From Spiribacter sp. 1M189 (GTDB lineage: Bacteria > Pseudomonadota > Gammaproteobacteria > Nitrococcales > Nitrococcaceae): DNA of 64,000 nt. The translations under genes were made by a program, and so were the position numbers. The stretch is taken from positions 558,001 to 622,000 of the forward strand of contig NZ_JBAKFF010000001.1 in assembly GCF_040838345.1 (NCBI RefSeq), given 5' to 3'. The notes under the pieces are model-generated. The model worked only from the letters and a program-made list of their open reading frames with translations, had not been told where the DNA came from and ran no database searches. Position 1 is the first letter of the stretch, and each line of letters starts with the position of its first letter. Positions 43,413 to 51,914 of this stretch are shown piece by piece.

Positions 43413-44269
43413 TGCTGGACGGGCTGGCCGTCGTCGTCCGCGCCGTATTCTACGCCGGTGCGCTAGTCGCGGCCGGCTCGGTGCTTTGCCTTTGGCTGCT
43501 CTCGACCCTGCCCGCCGCGGAGCGGGAGAGACTGCGGATGCTCACGCCGATTGCCGGGCTCGTGGCCCTTGTCGCGGCCGGGTCGGGTGTGGCGCTGGAG
43601 GCAGTCTTCCTGGCGGGGAATGATTGGGGCGCTGCACTGGATACAGAGCTCATCGGGTTCATTCTGGACGGGCCAAAGGGGCTCTCGCTAGCCGTTCTCG
43701 TTGCGGGGCTGATCCTGAGCTCGCTCATCTGGCTCCGGCGTCTGGCGGCCGACTGGCTGGCGCTCGCCGGTGTATTCGCCATCGCCATCAGCTTCGGGCT
43801 TACCGGTCATACCTGGACCGCACCGGACATCCTTCTGAATGCCCTTGTCGCCTTGCACGTCTTACTGCTCTCGTTCTGGCTGGGTGTTTTTGTCCCGCTC
43901 TACCGGATGAGCCGAGGGGATCCGCTGCGGGCCGGTGCGGTCGCACATCAATTCGGACGTCAGGCGGTCTGGGCCGTTGCCGGGCTCGCGGCCGCCGGGC
44001 TGATCACCCTGCACCAGCTGACGGGCGGGCTGCTCGCTGCACTGGCAACGCTCTACGGCCAGATCTTCGCGGTGAAGCTTTCGCTCTTCGTGCTGGTCAT
44101 GGGCTTTGCGGCCTATAACCGGCTCAGGCTCACGCCGGCGCTGCTGTGCGGCGACCCGGCGGCCCCGGGCCATCTGCGCGCCTCCCTGGTGCTCGAGTCG
44201 GGACTGCTTCTTGGGATTCTGCTCGTGACCGCCACCGTGACCACGGTGACAGGGCCGGGCGCATCTTGA
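43412..44269 (+). CDS. copD: Copper resistance protein CopD-like membrane protein
   Basis: A 285-residue inner-membrane protein with about eight spans. It matches the CopD pattern: an N-terminal VVVRAVFYAGALVAAGSVL, GHTWTAPDILLNALVALHVLLLSFWLGVFVPLYRMSRG in the centre with conserved His residues, and VKLSLFVLVMGFAAYNRLRLTPAL near the end. With CopC it is expected to move copper across the inner membrane, either into cuproenzyme assembly or for resistance. The two-gene copCD arrangement lacks copA/copB here. Confidence 0.9.
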   Translation: MLDGLAVVVRAVFYAGALVAAGSVLCLWLLSTLPAAERERLRMLTPIAGLVALVAAGSGVALEAVFLAGNDWGAALDTELIGFILDGPKGLSLAVLVAGLILSSLIWLRRLAADWLALAGVFAIAISFGLTGHTWTAPDILLNALVALHVLLLSFWLGVFVPLYRMSRGDPLRAGAVAHQFGRQAVWAVAGLAAAGLITLHQLTGGLLAALATLYGQIFAVKLSLFVLVMGFAAYNRLRLTPALLCGDPAAPGHLRASLVLESGLLLGILLVTATVTTVTGPGAS

Positions 44270-44303
44270 TGATCACCTGGTCCCCGCACTCACGGGTGCC
44301 GCC

Positions 44304-44756
44304 CTATAGCCAGCGGCGCGTCCGGCGGCAGTAAGCCCGGTAATCTTCGCCGAACTTCGTGGCGAGGGCCTCTTCCTCGGGCCGGATCTGCCAGACGGTG
44401 AGGGCAACGGTGAATGCGGGCAGCATCACGAGACTGGCGACGTTCCCGAGCCACAGGATCCAGGCGAACAGCAGCAGCGCATCGGCGAGGTAGATCGGAT
44501 TGCGGCTGCGGGCATAGGGCCCCGTGGTGATGAGGTGCCGGGTCTGCTCCGGATGCATCGGGTTGATGGTGGTGTGGGCGCGGGCAAACCAGATCGCGGA
44601 AATCATCATGACCGCCACGCTAAGCCCCGCGAGGATGACGGCCAGCGTTGCCTGCCCGGACAACTCGAGGCGCGCCGATGGCCACCATCGATCGATGGCC
44701 CAGGCGCCGATACCGGCCAGTAGCAGGAGGAGAGGGGGTGGCAGACGCGTGCTCAT
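44304..44756 (-). CDS. Isoprenylcysteine carboxyl methyltransferase family membrane protein
   Basis: A 150-residue membrane protein with four hydrophobic spans. The ICMT/PEMT-like signature is LITTGPYARSRNPIYLADALLL, and the C-terminus reads IRPEEEALATKFGEDYRAYCRRTRRWL, both highly typical. Bacterial members are predicted SAM-dependent methyltransferases of lipids or small hydrophobic molecules, with no settled substrate. It ends close to the convergent copD gene and starts 6 bases after the gamma-glutamyltransferase gene on the same strand. Confidence 0.88.
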   Translation of the reverse strand: MSTRLPPPLLLLLAGIGAWAIDRWWPSARLELSGQATLAVILAGLSVAVMMISAIWFARAHTTINPMHPEQTRHLITTGPYARSRNPIYLADALLLFAWILWLGNVASLVMLPAFTVALTVWQIRPEEEALATKFGEDYRAYCRRTRRWL

Positions 44757-44762
44757 AGCCCG

Positions 44763-46478
44763 CTACTCTGCCCGGGATGACGGCCGTGCCCGACCGACCG
44801 TCCCCTCCCGGCGCGGATCGGCGGCGCCGCGGATTACGCCATTGGGTAGATGCTCGATGCCATGCAGTCCGCTGGTCATGGAATCGACCTCGATCTCATG
44901 GCCCAGCGCCTCCAGGCCGGGGACCAACGCTTCGGCGTCGGTATCGGCCTCGATCTCCGTCCTGCCATTGCGGTTGACCATATTCCCCGCCTCGATCGCC
45001 GCTTCAACGCCACTGTCCTGCATCAGCACATCGGCAACGCGCTGTGCGACATAGCCAATGATGCGTGTACCCCCCGGTGAACCGATGATGAGGCGCGGTT
45101 GATTGTCGGCATCGAGCGCAATCACCGGCGACATGGAGGACAGGGGGCGCTTGCCGGGCTGAACCCGGTTCGGATGAAGTCGTCCATTCGCCGCACGGGG
45201 GTCGAAGCGAAAATCCGTGAGCTGATTGTTCAGCAGAAAGCCGTCCACCATCAGACGGGAGCCGAAGGGCATCTCGATCGAGCTGGTCATCGAGACGGCA
45301 TTGCCATGGGTGTCGAGCACACTGAAATGACTGGTCGAGTGATTGATGCGTTTCGCCTCGCTCATGGCGCTGTCCGGGTCGTTCAGGCCCGGGGCCGCCT
45401 TACCCATCGATTGCGTTGGCGATATCAACGCCGCGCGCTCGGTCAGATAGGGCTCACTCAGCAGGGTCGCGACGGGGACATCAACGAAGTCGGTATCGCC
45501 GAGATATTCGTTTCGATCCGCAAAGCCGAGACGCGACGCCTCAAGCAGCAAGTGCGCCCAGGCCAGCCGGGTCATGTCCTCGGTCTCGGCGCTCGCGATC
45601 TCCATCAGGCGGAGGATCTGTAAAACCGTCATGCCACCGCTGCTTGGCAGCGGCATGCCGCAGACCGATTCGCCCGCGATGGATCGGCAGACCGGCGCTC
45701 GCTCAACCGCCCGGTAGTCCGCCATGTCCTCGCGCGTGAGCTCACCCCCGTGGGCCTGCACCGTTGCCACGATCGCATCGGCAATCGGGCCCTCATAAAA
45801 GGCATCTGCCCCGTGGTTGGCGATCTCTGTGAGGGTTTCCGCAAGGGCGGGGTTGGTCAGTGTCATCCCGGCGCTGACGGGCTCGCCATCGGGGAAGAAA
45901 TACCCTGCCATCGGCTCGAACGCATCCAGTGGCAGGTCAATGCGCAGCATTTCGGCCAGGCGGGGTGTGACCTCAAAACCCGTTTCGGCCAGGCGGATGG
46001 CCGGCTGAAAGAGTGTTTTCCATGGCAGTCGGCCATGTTCCTCGTGGGCCAGCTCGAGCATGCGCAGGGTGCCGGGTACGCCCACCGATTGCCCGCCGGG
46101 GACCGCATCGAGGAAATCCATCGGCGTGCCGTCTTCGGTGAGAAAATGGTCGGTTTCCACCGCCGAAGGCGCCGTCTCACGTCCATCGTAGGCCTGCACT
46201 TCGTCCGTTGCGTTGTCGTAGTACAGCAGAAAGGCCCCGCCGCCAATGCCGCTTGACTGCGGCTCCACCAGGGTGAGTACGGCCTGTATGGCGATTGCCG
46301 CATCAATGGCGGCGCCGCCGGCCTCGAGCACCTCGACACCCGCCGCCGTGGCCAGCGGATGGGCCGCCGCAACCATCCCGGGCTGCGGTCTCTCGTCGGC
46401 CTGAGTCGTCGCCGCGACGAGCAGTAAGCTGCAACACAGAAGGATGAGGCGCCAGGCGGTAAGGGGTGTTGCGGTCAT
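44763..46478 (-). CDS. ggt: Gamma-glutamyltransferase
   Basis: A 571-residue periplasmic enzyme made as a precursor. A signal peptide (MTATPLTAWRLILLCCSLLL to TTQA) is followed by the large subunit with GGAAIDAAIAIQAVLTLVEPQSSGIGGGAFLLYYD and DGRETAPSA. The self-cleavage site is in NHSTSHFSVLDTHGNAVSMT: Thr before SHFSV becomes the catalytic N-terminal nucleophile of the small subunit. The later GSPGGTRII forms the oxyanion region. It cleaves glutathione and other gamma-glutamyl compounds. The start chosen is the ATG four codons inside the longest frame. Confidence 0.93.
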   Translation of the reverse strand: MTATPLTAWRLILLCCSLLLVAATTQADERPQPGMVAAAHPLATAAGVEVLEAGGAAIDAAIAIQAVLTLVEPQSSGIGGGAFLLYYDNATDEVQAYDGRETAPSAVETDHFLTEDGTPMDFLDAVPGGQSVGVPGTLRMLELAHEEHGRLPWKTLFQPAIRLAETGFEVTPRLAEMLRIDLPLDAFEPMAGYFFPDGEPVSAGMTLTNPALAETLTEIANHGADAFYEGPIADAIVATVQAHGGELTREDMADYRAVERAPVCRSIAGESVCGMPLPSSGGMTVLQILRLMEIASAETEDMTRLAWAHLLLEASRLGFADRNEYLGDTDFVDVPVATLLSEPYLTERAALISPTQSMGKAAPGLNDPDSAMSEAKRINHSTSHFSVLDTHGNAVSMTSSIEMPFGSRLMVDGFLLNNQLTDFRFDPRAANGRLHPNRVQPGKRPLSSMSPVIALDADNQPRLIIGSPGGTRIIGYVAQRVADVLMQDSGVEAAIEAGNMVNRNGRTEIEADTDAEALVPGLEALGHEIEVDSMTSGLHGIEHLPNGVIRGAADPRREGTVGRARPSSRAE

Positions 46479-46597
46479 AGGGGCCACCAATCAATTACCG
46501 GAGCCGGCCGGCAGGTTGTCCGTGAATCAGCTGCTAGCGTCGCGCACTCATGTTGCTCGGCGCAACGGGCGGACAGGACGGTGGTGGGCAGGGCACA

Positions 46598-47194
46598 ATG
46601 CATCGCATGACGCTAGATATCGAACTGCAGTACCTGCACGGCTTCAACTCCGCCGCGCTCGAGACGGACACAAAGGTCATCGAGCTGCGGCGCCGGTTTA
46701 CCGTGCGGCTCATCAACTACAACAGTTTTGCGCCGAGGGATGCCATCATCGAACAGCTCGAGGCGGCCACGCGAGCGCAGGGCCCGGTGGCGTTCATCGG
46801 CACATCACTGGGCGGCTACTACGCGGCGGTCATGGGAAAACGCCACGGTTGCCCGTCGGTTATGATCAACCCCAGCACGGATCCCCATTGGGGTCTGAGT
46901 CATTACCTGGATCAATGGCTGCCAAACCCCAAGCTACCGGATCTCCCCCCGCGCCGGCTGACGCCGGAGGCCGTGGCGTCCTACGCCGGGCAGGCGCTAT
47001 CGCCGGACCCGGACGACTACGCCATCCCGCCGAAGCTCATTGTTGATCGGGCGGACGAGCTGCTGGATGCCGACGCCACGCTGCGGGCGTACGGAAGGCT
47101 CGGTGACCCCCTGGCGTTCGAGGGCGGTTCGCATCGCTTTGAGCACATGGCCGAGGCACTCGGGCCGATACAGGATTATCTCTCCCGCCGTTGA
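46598..47194 (+). CDS. YqiA-like esterase (UPF0227 alpha/beta hydrolase)
   Basis: A 198-residue hydrolase. The start LDIELQYLHGFNSAALETDTKVIELRRRF is the YqiA pattern, with the oxyanion HGF, followed by the nucleophile elbow FIGTSLGGYYAAVMGKRHG near residue 75 and INPSTDPHWGLSHYL. The C-terminal GGSHRFEHMAEAL carries the catalytic His. YqiA acts on short acyl and possibly CoA thioester substrates. ATG 46598 follows AGGG; ATG 46607 is nearby. It is divergent from ggt. Confidence 0.87.
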   Translation: MHRMTLDIELQYLHGFNSAALETDTKVIELRRRFTVRLINYNSFAPRDAIIEQLEAATRAQGPVAFIGTSLGGYYAAVMGKRHGCPSVMINPSTDPHWGLSHYLDQWLPNPKLPDLPPRRLTPEAVASYAGQALSPDPDDYAIPPKLIVDRADELLDADATLRAYGRLGDPLAFEGGSHRFEHMAEALGPIQDYLSRR

Positions 47195-47195
47195 T

Positions 47196-47942
47196 TCACG
47201 CTGAGGGCGGCTCGAGGAAAAAGACCACCGTCACCCGGGCATGGTCGGTCACGGTATCGGGCTCGATTGAGGGTTCGCGTGTCGCATCATCTGGCCCGGT
47301 GGCGGCGAGCGTCGCCGAGCGCATCGGACGGGGCGAGGGTGCACTCACTTCGTGGATGCAGAGCGCCTCGCCAATGGACTGGCCGAGTGCGTCGGCCATG
47401 GTCTCCGCCCGGGTCCGGGCGTTCCTGATCGCCGCGGCGAGGGCCGGATGAGCATCCGCGCCGCCCTCGGGTCGCGCCGTGTAGTTCTCGAGCGACAGCG
47501 AATCCGGTTCGGCATCGGTCAGCGTCTGCATCCATGCGCCCGCCTCGTCCACCGGCACATCGGTGAGACGAAGCATCCGCGTTGCCACAAAGCCGGCAAG
47601 GGTCCTGTCCCCATCGTCATAGCGCCACTGCGGGGTGATTGAGGCGTTGGCGGCCACCAGGCGCATGGGCTTTTCCGTGCGTGCGCGCAGGCGGTCGAGC
47701 AGTGGTCCAAAGCGTGCCTCGAGGGCATTGCTGGCCGCGGCGCTTGTCTGGGCGCGCTCCACAAAGCGGGCATGAATATCGACATGGGTGGCCGGGCGTT
47801 CGGTCCGTGCCTCGCCCTGTGCCGTCAGCGTTGTGACGTCATCGACGCACTGCGTGGCGGGCTGGGCATGCACGGCGCTTCCGAGGCCGAGGAAGGCGGC
47901 GACGGCGAGCCAGAAGCGATGACGGTAGTTGATGCGATGCAT
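47196..47942 (-). CDS. SIMPL domain (DUF541) protein, exported
   Basis: A 248-residue protein with a signal peptide (MHRINYRHRFWLAVAAFLGL to AHAQ). The mature part begins with VTTLTAQGEARTERPATHVDIHARFVERAQTSAAASNALE, the SIMPL/BP26 pattern, and ends with ARVTVVFFLEP, the usual last strand. AIRNARTRAETMADALGQSIGEALCI is the conserved helix. BP26-type proteins form ring-like periplasmic oligomers and have no established activity. It is convergent with the esterase, a single-base gap apart. Confidence 0.88.
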   Translation of the reverse strand: MHRINYRHRFWLAVAAFLGLGSAVHAQPATQCVDDVTTLTAQGEARTERPATHVDIHARFVERAQTSAAASNALEARFGPLLDRLRARTEKPMRLVAANASITPQWRYDDGDRTLAGFVATRMLRLTDVPVDEAGAWMQTLTDAEPDSLSLENYTARPEGGADAHPALAAAIRNARTRAETMADALGQSIGEALCIHEVSAPSPRPMRSATLAATGPDDATREPSIEPDTVTDHARVTVVFFLEPPSA

Positions 47943-48091
47943 GAGACCGGTGCCTTTCCGTGACGCTGATAGCGCTTATCCTCGTGGGGTGCGGGCCGGG
48001 ACGCAAGGCAGGATTGGAAATTGCCTAACGGCCCATTTGCCGTACTCGTGGAATAGCGCACAATTGGGCGTCCATACGTGAGGAATGCGTC

Positions 48092-48334
48092 ATGGCGGGG
48101 ATTACAGCAACTGAGGCGCGCAGCAGGCTTTCTCAATTGATTGAGGAGACCGCCGAGTCCCATCAGCCCGTTATTATTACGGGCAAGCGAAACAGCGCCG
48201 TCCTGGTTTCCGAAGAAGACTGGTCTGCAATTCAGGAGACACTGTTCCTGCTTTCCATACCCGGTATGCGGGAATCCATTCATGAGGGAATGGATACCCC
48301 GGTGCATGGATGCGATGCAGGAGAGCCACTATGA
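48092..48334 (+). CDS. Phd/YefM family antitoxin, orphan
   Basis: An 80-residue protein. MAGITATEARSRLSQLIEETAESHQPVIITGKRNSAVLVSEEDW is the Phd/YefM fold, and LFLLSIPGMRESIHEGMDTPV is the typical C-terminal toxin-binding helix of YefM partnered with YoeB/Txe. GAGG precedes ATG 48092. After TPVHGCDA the sequence departs from the family (GEPL). The expected overlapping RelE-fold toxin gene is absent. Only its likely end (SHYE then stop at 48324-48338, another frame) remains, which points to a deletion. Without a toxin the gene may still repress its promoter or be decaying. Confidence 0.85.
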   Translation: MAGITATEARSRLSQLIEETAESHQPVIITGKRNSAVLVSEEDWSAIQETLFLLSIPGMRESIHEGMDTPVHGCDAGEPL

Positions 48335-48353
48335 ATGACCAGCTGCGGAGGCC

Positions 48354-48828
48354 ATGATGACCGTAGACAAGACCGGCCGGAATGATCCATGCCCGTCCAG
48401 CGCGCGCCATGCTGTCCGCCATGGGGCAGCGGGAACTCTACCCCCAGCTCTTCCGGACCTACGTCACCGAGTTCAACTGGGCATACCAGGACGGGTATCC
48501 GGAAGTGCCTTTCGTGCAGCAGGCCTGGGGATTCACCGCCTATCTGCTTCATCTCGAGGGGCACCGGCAGCAACCCGCCACGTTTTACGCCGATGCCTTT
48601 CACCGGGCGTTCCCGGCGATCGACCACGAACTCGAAGACGACCTCCTGTGCCGCTCGCCGGAGGAGCTCTTGCGTAGCCTCTACACTCTACGCGTGCTGG
48701 AGCGTTTCGCCGATTTCACGGGCATTGCCACGGTCCGGCATGAGGGCGATGACATCCTGACCCGTCCGCAGACAACTACGGTGCAGGCGGCGCCACTGCT
48801 AGGCAGGCTCATCAGTTTCAGGTCCTGA
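48354..48828 (+). pseudogene. Frameshifted gene with SEC-C-like N-terminus and conserved-looking body
   Basis: A strong ribosome site (CGGAGG) precedes ATG 48354, which starts MMTVDKTGRNDPCP, the exact opening of the SEC-C zinc motif. The expected CGSGKKYKKC is missing and this frame drifts. The plausible protein body lies in another frame from 48382 or 48412: MLSAMGQRELYPQLFRTYVTEFNWAYQDGYPE to LLGRLISFRS, about 139 residues, soluble, with no named fold. A small deletion with frameshift would explain both. Alternatively the body is a separate gene starting at 48412 or 48421. It lies between the orphan antitoxin and an HD protein. Confidence 0.55.
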
Positions 48829-48845
48829 CGGAGAGGAGACCCGAC

Positions 48846-49358
48846 TTGAATCAACCGACCATTGCCGAGGCGCTTTCCGCCGCAGAGCGCCAGGCCGTTC
48901 TTGAGTACACCAGCGGCTGTTTTGTGTTGCCCGCCCACAGCCCGCATGGGCCCGATCACTGGCAGCGGGTACGCTACAACGGGCTACTGCTTGCCGAGAT
49001 CACCGGTGCCAACCGGCGGGTCATCGAGCTGTTTGCCTTCTTCCATGACAGCTGCCGCGAGACCGATGGCTGGGATATCGAACACGGGCCAAAGGGCGCC
49101 GAGCTGGCGCTTGCCTACCATGGCGAGGGTCTGCTGCCGGCCAGTGAGGCGGAACTCGATCTGTTAGTGATTGCCTGTCGCGGCCATACCGTCGAGCGCA
49201 CGCATGCTGATGCCACGATCGCGACCTGCTGGGACGCCGATCGCCTGGATTTGCCGCGGGTGGGGATCAAGGTCGACCCGCAGTATCTGTGCACCAGCGC
49301 CGCCAAGAATCCGACCGTGATCCGCGAGGCAGAGGCGAGGGCGGTGGGGCACCTTTAA
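48846..49358 (+). CDS. HD-domain phosphohydrolase-like protein
   Basis: A 170-residue protein with a predicted HD metal-binding site: His in HGPDHWQRV, the HD doublet in FFHDSCRETDGWDIEHG, a further His in CRGHTVERTHADATI, and Asp in CWDADRLDLPRVGIKVDP. This order (H...HD...D) is that of HD hydrolases acting on nucleotides or signalling phosphates. The substrate is unknown. GGAGAGGAGACC lies upstream of the ATG. It follows the broken SEC-C gene on the same strand. Confidence 0.82.
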   Translation: MNQPTIAEALSAAERQAVLEYTSGCFVLPAHSPHGPDHWQRVRYNGLLLAEITGANRRVIELFAFFHDSCRETDGWDIEHGPKGAELALAYHGEGLLPASEAELDLLVIACRGHTVERTHADATIATCWDADRLDLPRVGIKVDPQYLCTSAAKNPTVIREAEARAVGHL

Positions 49359-49406
49359 AAGGCTCCTTCCGCCCAGGCAGCGCTGGATTGCAAGATCAAG
49401 ACTTAG

Positions 49407-49613
49407 ATGCCCAGGCGCATACCGAAGATCATGATGCGGAGACGAACGAAATCCTGCGCTGAGTGCAGCACCCCAGGCGATGTCCTCTACCGGTGTCGGT
49501 ATGGGACAGGCACCGATTGGGTTTTTGTGTGTGGCTCATGTCTTGCCGAGATCAAATCAGCCCATGCCGATACGTACCAGTATGGCGGGACATGGAAGCG
49601 TCGTAAGAACTGA
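49407..49613 (+). CDS. Small four-cysteine protein of unknown function
   Basis: A 68-residue basic protein with two CxxC knuckles (C17/C20 and C42/C45) and the ending YQYGGTWKRRKN, a pattern seen in small conserved hypothetical proteins of halophilic and pseudomonad gammaproteobacteria. It probably binds one zinc ion. The start is uncertain (ATG 49407, 49431 or 49434). No interaction partner is suggested; the 183-base region after it contains only a weak GGCCC/GGGCC hairpin near 49713. Confidence 0.6.
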   Translation: MPRRIPKIMMRRRTKSCAECSTPGDVLYRCRYGTGTDWVFVCGSCLAEIKSAHADTYQYGGTWKRRKN

Positions 49614-49796
49614 ATCCACCTGGACAGCAACAATGCGGAGAATCTCTTTAGCGGGGATTTTCCTCGCTGCCGCCTATAGCCTCCGGGATAGTAATCTCAT
49701 AAACTAAAAGCTGGCCCACTCACGGGCCGGGGGGATTTGATCCAGCTTGCCGCCCCCGCCATACCGGCAAATGCGGCTAAAGCGGAGGCGCTTCGC

Positions 49797-50135
49797 ATGT
49801 CATCCGACAACCTGCCTTTCGATGGGCCCGACCGGGCCGTCTATGCCAACTACAACATCCGTTTCCATCCCATGCCACCGGGGCCTGATATCGATACCGT
49901 CATCGCCTGGGTGCGCGACAACGGCATTGAGGCCCGACTGTTCAACACCTTCGATGGAGGCGGCAGCAACGGGTTGATCCTCGAGTGTCGTCACGTCGAG
50001 GATCTTCTGGATTTCCAGCAGCAGTGCCTTGATGAGCATGACCGCCGCGGCTGGGCGGAAGATGCTCGGGGTGGTCATCATCCGTTCCGGATCGAGGCCG
50101 GCGGCATCACCTTCACCAGAGAGGGGGAGCGATGA
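49797..50135 (+). CDS. Hypothetical protein
   Basis: A 112-residue soluble protein; ATG 49797 follows GGAGG. Sequence MSSDNLPFDGPDRAVYANYNIRFHP to ITFTREGER shows no recognised domain, but the regular alternation (GIEARLFNTFDGGGSNGLILECRHVEDLLDFQQQC) suggests an alpha/beta fold. It overlaps the next gene by 4 bases (ATGA), so the two are translationally coupled and likely act together. Confidence 0.65.
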   Translation: MSSDNLPFDGPDRAVYANYNIRFHPMPPGPDIDTVIAWVRDNGIEARLFNTFDGGGSNGLILECRHVEDLLDFQQQCLDEHDRRGWAEDARGGHHPFRIEAGGITFTREGER

Positions 50136-50830
50136 GCCTGGGCAATGCACCGGACTATGCGAGCATCCACCATTACTATGATCCGGTGGAGATCTGTTTT
50201 CTCTGCGATTACCTGCGCATGCCGCGGCCGGATGCGCTTAAATCGCGGCAACTCGAGGTCCGGCTTGATGATCGGGCCGGTCAGAGCCCGGAGGGGTTCA
50301 TCCGGCCGGTGATCGGCGCCGGGGGTTCGGACATACTGCTGATCGAGAACTGTGTTGCCCGGCTCGCCCTCAATGCGATCGAGGATCGCCTGCCACAGTG
50401 GTTCGCGCGCAGGGACGATGGCGAACTGGTGAGCTCCCGCGAATCCCAGTCCGCGCGCTCGACCGGTGTGCCACTGCTGCCGACCTACCTTTTCAGCATC
50501 AACTGGGCGAGCACCGGCCCGGGCCTCGACTGGCCCGAGGACTATCACATGGGCTATCTGCCCGGCTTCGACGTGCTCGTGGTCACCGCCTCGCAGCCAT
50601 CAACCGATGTCTACGCGTACCACGACCAGGCCATCGGCTGGTTTCCGGCCGCCGGTGATGTCGAGGCGGGCATCAGGGCGATCATCGTTGACTGGTGGCG
50701 GGCTCAGGCCTCATGTCTGCAGGAACGCTGGGAGGAGCTGACCGGCGTGGGGCTGATCAACGGCGACGCGGAGCGCTGGGCGGATGAGGTATGGTTCGAG
50801 GAAGAAGAGGAAGAAGAGGAAGAAGGCTGA
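50132..50830 (+). CDS. Hypothetical protein with polyglutamate tail
   Basis: A 232-residue soluble protein, coupled to the preceding gene. The body has motifs such as EICFLCDYLRMPRPDAL, STGVPLLPTYLFSINWASTGPG, and YHMGYLPGFDVLVVTASQPSTDVYAYHDQAIGWF, with no family that can be named. The C-terminus is a run of nine Glu residues encoded by an imperfect GAAGAG/GAGGAA repeat (about 50799-50826), which may vary by slippage. Acidic tails often modulate binding to basic partners or DNA-mimic behaviour; no such role is shown here. Confidence 0.65.
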   Translation: MSLGNAPDYASIHHYYDPVEICFLCDYLRMPRPDALKSRQLEVRLDDRAGQSPEGFIRPVIGAGGSDILLIENCVARLALNAIEDRLPQWFARRDDGELVSSRESQSARSTGVPLLPTYLFSINWASTGPGLDWPEDYHMGYLPGFDVLVVTASQPSTDVYAYHDQAIGWFPAAGDVEAGIRAIIVDWWRAQASCLQERWEELTGVGLINGDAERWADEVWFEEEEEEEEEG

Positions 50831-50850
50831 TCTTGGGCGAGGCTGACGTG

Positions 50851-50870
50851 GTCTGCGACACGATATGACG
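50851..50870 (+). repeat. 20-base repeat, copy 1
   Basis: Copy of GTCTGCGACACNATATGACG, with G at the variable base. It differs by one base from the copy at 53306-53325. It lies in the gap before the cation efflux gene. Confidence 0.6.
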
Positions 50871-50922
50871 TAGGGAGGCGGTGGCGACGCGCTCCGGGTG
50901 ACTACGTTAACGTCAACATCTG

Positions 50923-51825
50923 ATGTCACACGATCATAGCCACGACCATAGCGCGCATTTCGCCGCCCATAACCGCTCCTTCGCCATCGCAGTGGGGCTC
51001 AATACGCTGTTCGTGGTGATTGAGGCGGTTTACGGCGTGATGGCCGGATCGCTCGCGCTCATCGCCGATGCCGGTCATAACCTCAGCGACGTCATGGGGC
51101 TCACCATGGCCTGGGCGGCCAGCTGGATGGCGAGCAGGGCCGCCACCAACGCTAAGACCTATGGCCTGAAAAAGACCACGATTCTGGCGGCGCTATTCAA
51201 TGCGCTGATCCTCATCGCAGCGGTCGGCGGGATCACCTGGGAGGCCGTGCGACGGCTGACGGATCCGGCCGATGTCGCCGGGCTCACCGTTATCGGGGTG
51301 GCGGCAATCGGGGTGGTGATCAACGCCATCACCATGCTGCTGTTCCTCAAGGGTCAGCGGGGGGATATCAATATCCGCGGGGCATTCCTGCATATGGCCG
51401 CCGACACGGCGGTGTCGGTTGGTGTTGTGGTCTCCGGCACGGTGCTGGTGCTGACCGGGCTCGCCTGGATCGACCCCGTAGTGAGCCTCGTCATTGCGGC
51501 GGTGATCTTCATCGGCACCTGGCAGCTGCTCAAGGATTCGTTAGCGCTTGCCATCGACGCCGTGCCCCGGGGCATTGATCCGGCCGCGGTACGGGCCCGG
51601 CTCGAGGCGCTACCCGGTGTGAGCTCCGCCCATCATTTACATATCTGGGCGCTGAGCACGACCGAGAACGCGCTCACCGTCCATCTCGTCAAACCCGATC
51701 CCGAGGGCGACGACAGGCTCCTCAACGTGGCTTCGGCCCTACTGGCCGAGGACTTCAACATCCAGCACACCACCATCCAGTACGAGCGGGACCATCGACA
51801 GTGCCCGACCGGTGGCGGTTGTTGA
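50923..51825 (+). CDS. Cation diffusion facilitator family zinc/cadmium exporter (CzcD/ZitB-like)
   Basis: A 300-residue, six-span transporter. The N-terminus is His-rich (MSHDHSHDHSAHFAAH). The metal site in span 2 is LIADAGHNLSDVMGL (D49, H52, D56) and in span 5 HMAADTAVSVGVV. The cytoplasmic C-terminal domain is present (LEALPGVSSAHHLHIWALSTTENALTVHL), with the HLHIW motif of CDF regulatory domains, and ends CPTGGGC. It exports Zn2+ and related divalent metals by proton antiport. It is monocistronic. Confidence 0.93.
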   Translation: MSHDHSHDHSAHFAAHNRSFAIAVGLNTLFVVIEAVYGVMAGSLALIADAGHNLSDVMGLTMAWAASWMASRAATNAKTYGLKKTTILAALFNALILIAAVGGITWEAVRRLTDPADVAGLTVIGVAAIGVVINAITMLLFLKGQRGDINIRGAFLHMAADTAVSVGVVVSGTVLVLTGLAWIDPVVSLVIAAVIFIGTWQLLKDSLALAIDAVPRGIDPAAVRARLEALPGVSSAHHLHIWALSTTENALTVHLVKPDPEGDDRLLNVASALLAEDFNIQHTTIQYERDHRQCPTGGGC

Positions 51826-51914
51826 GTGATCGCGTGGGCGTCATGAAGCCGATAATCGTTCGCGATCCTGCGCATGCGCGCCCAGGGCCATTTTTGGGAA
51901 TGTGGCCTGCATCG

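Noticed and set aside
49711-49735. Possible terminator or tRNA-like hairpin
   Set aside because: The stem is only five pairs (GGCCC/GGGCC), no T-run follows and no cloverleaf can be drawn.
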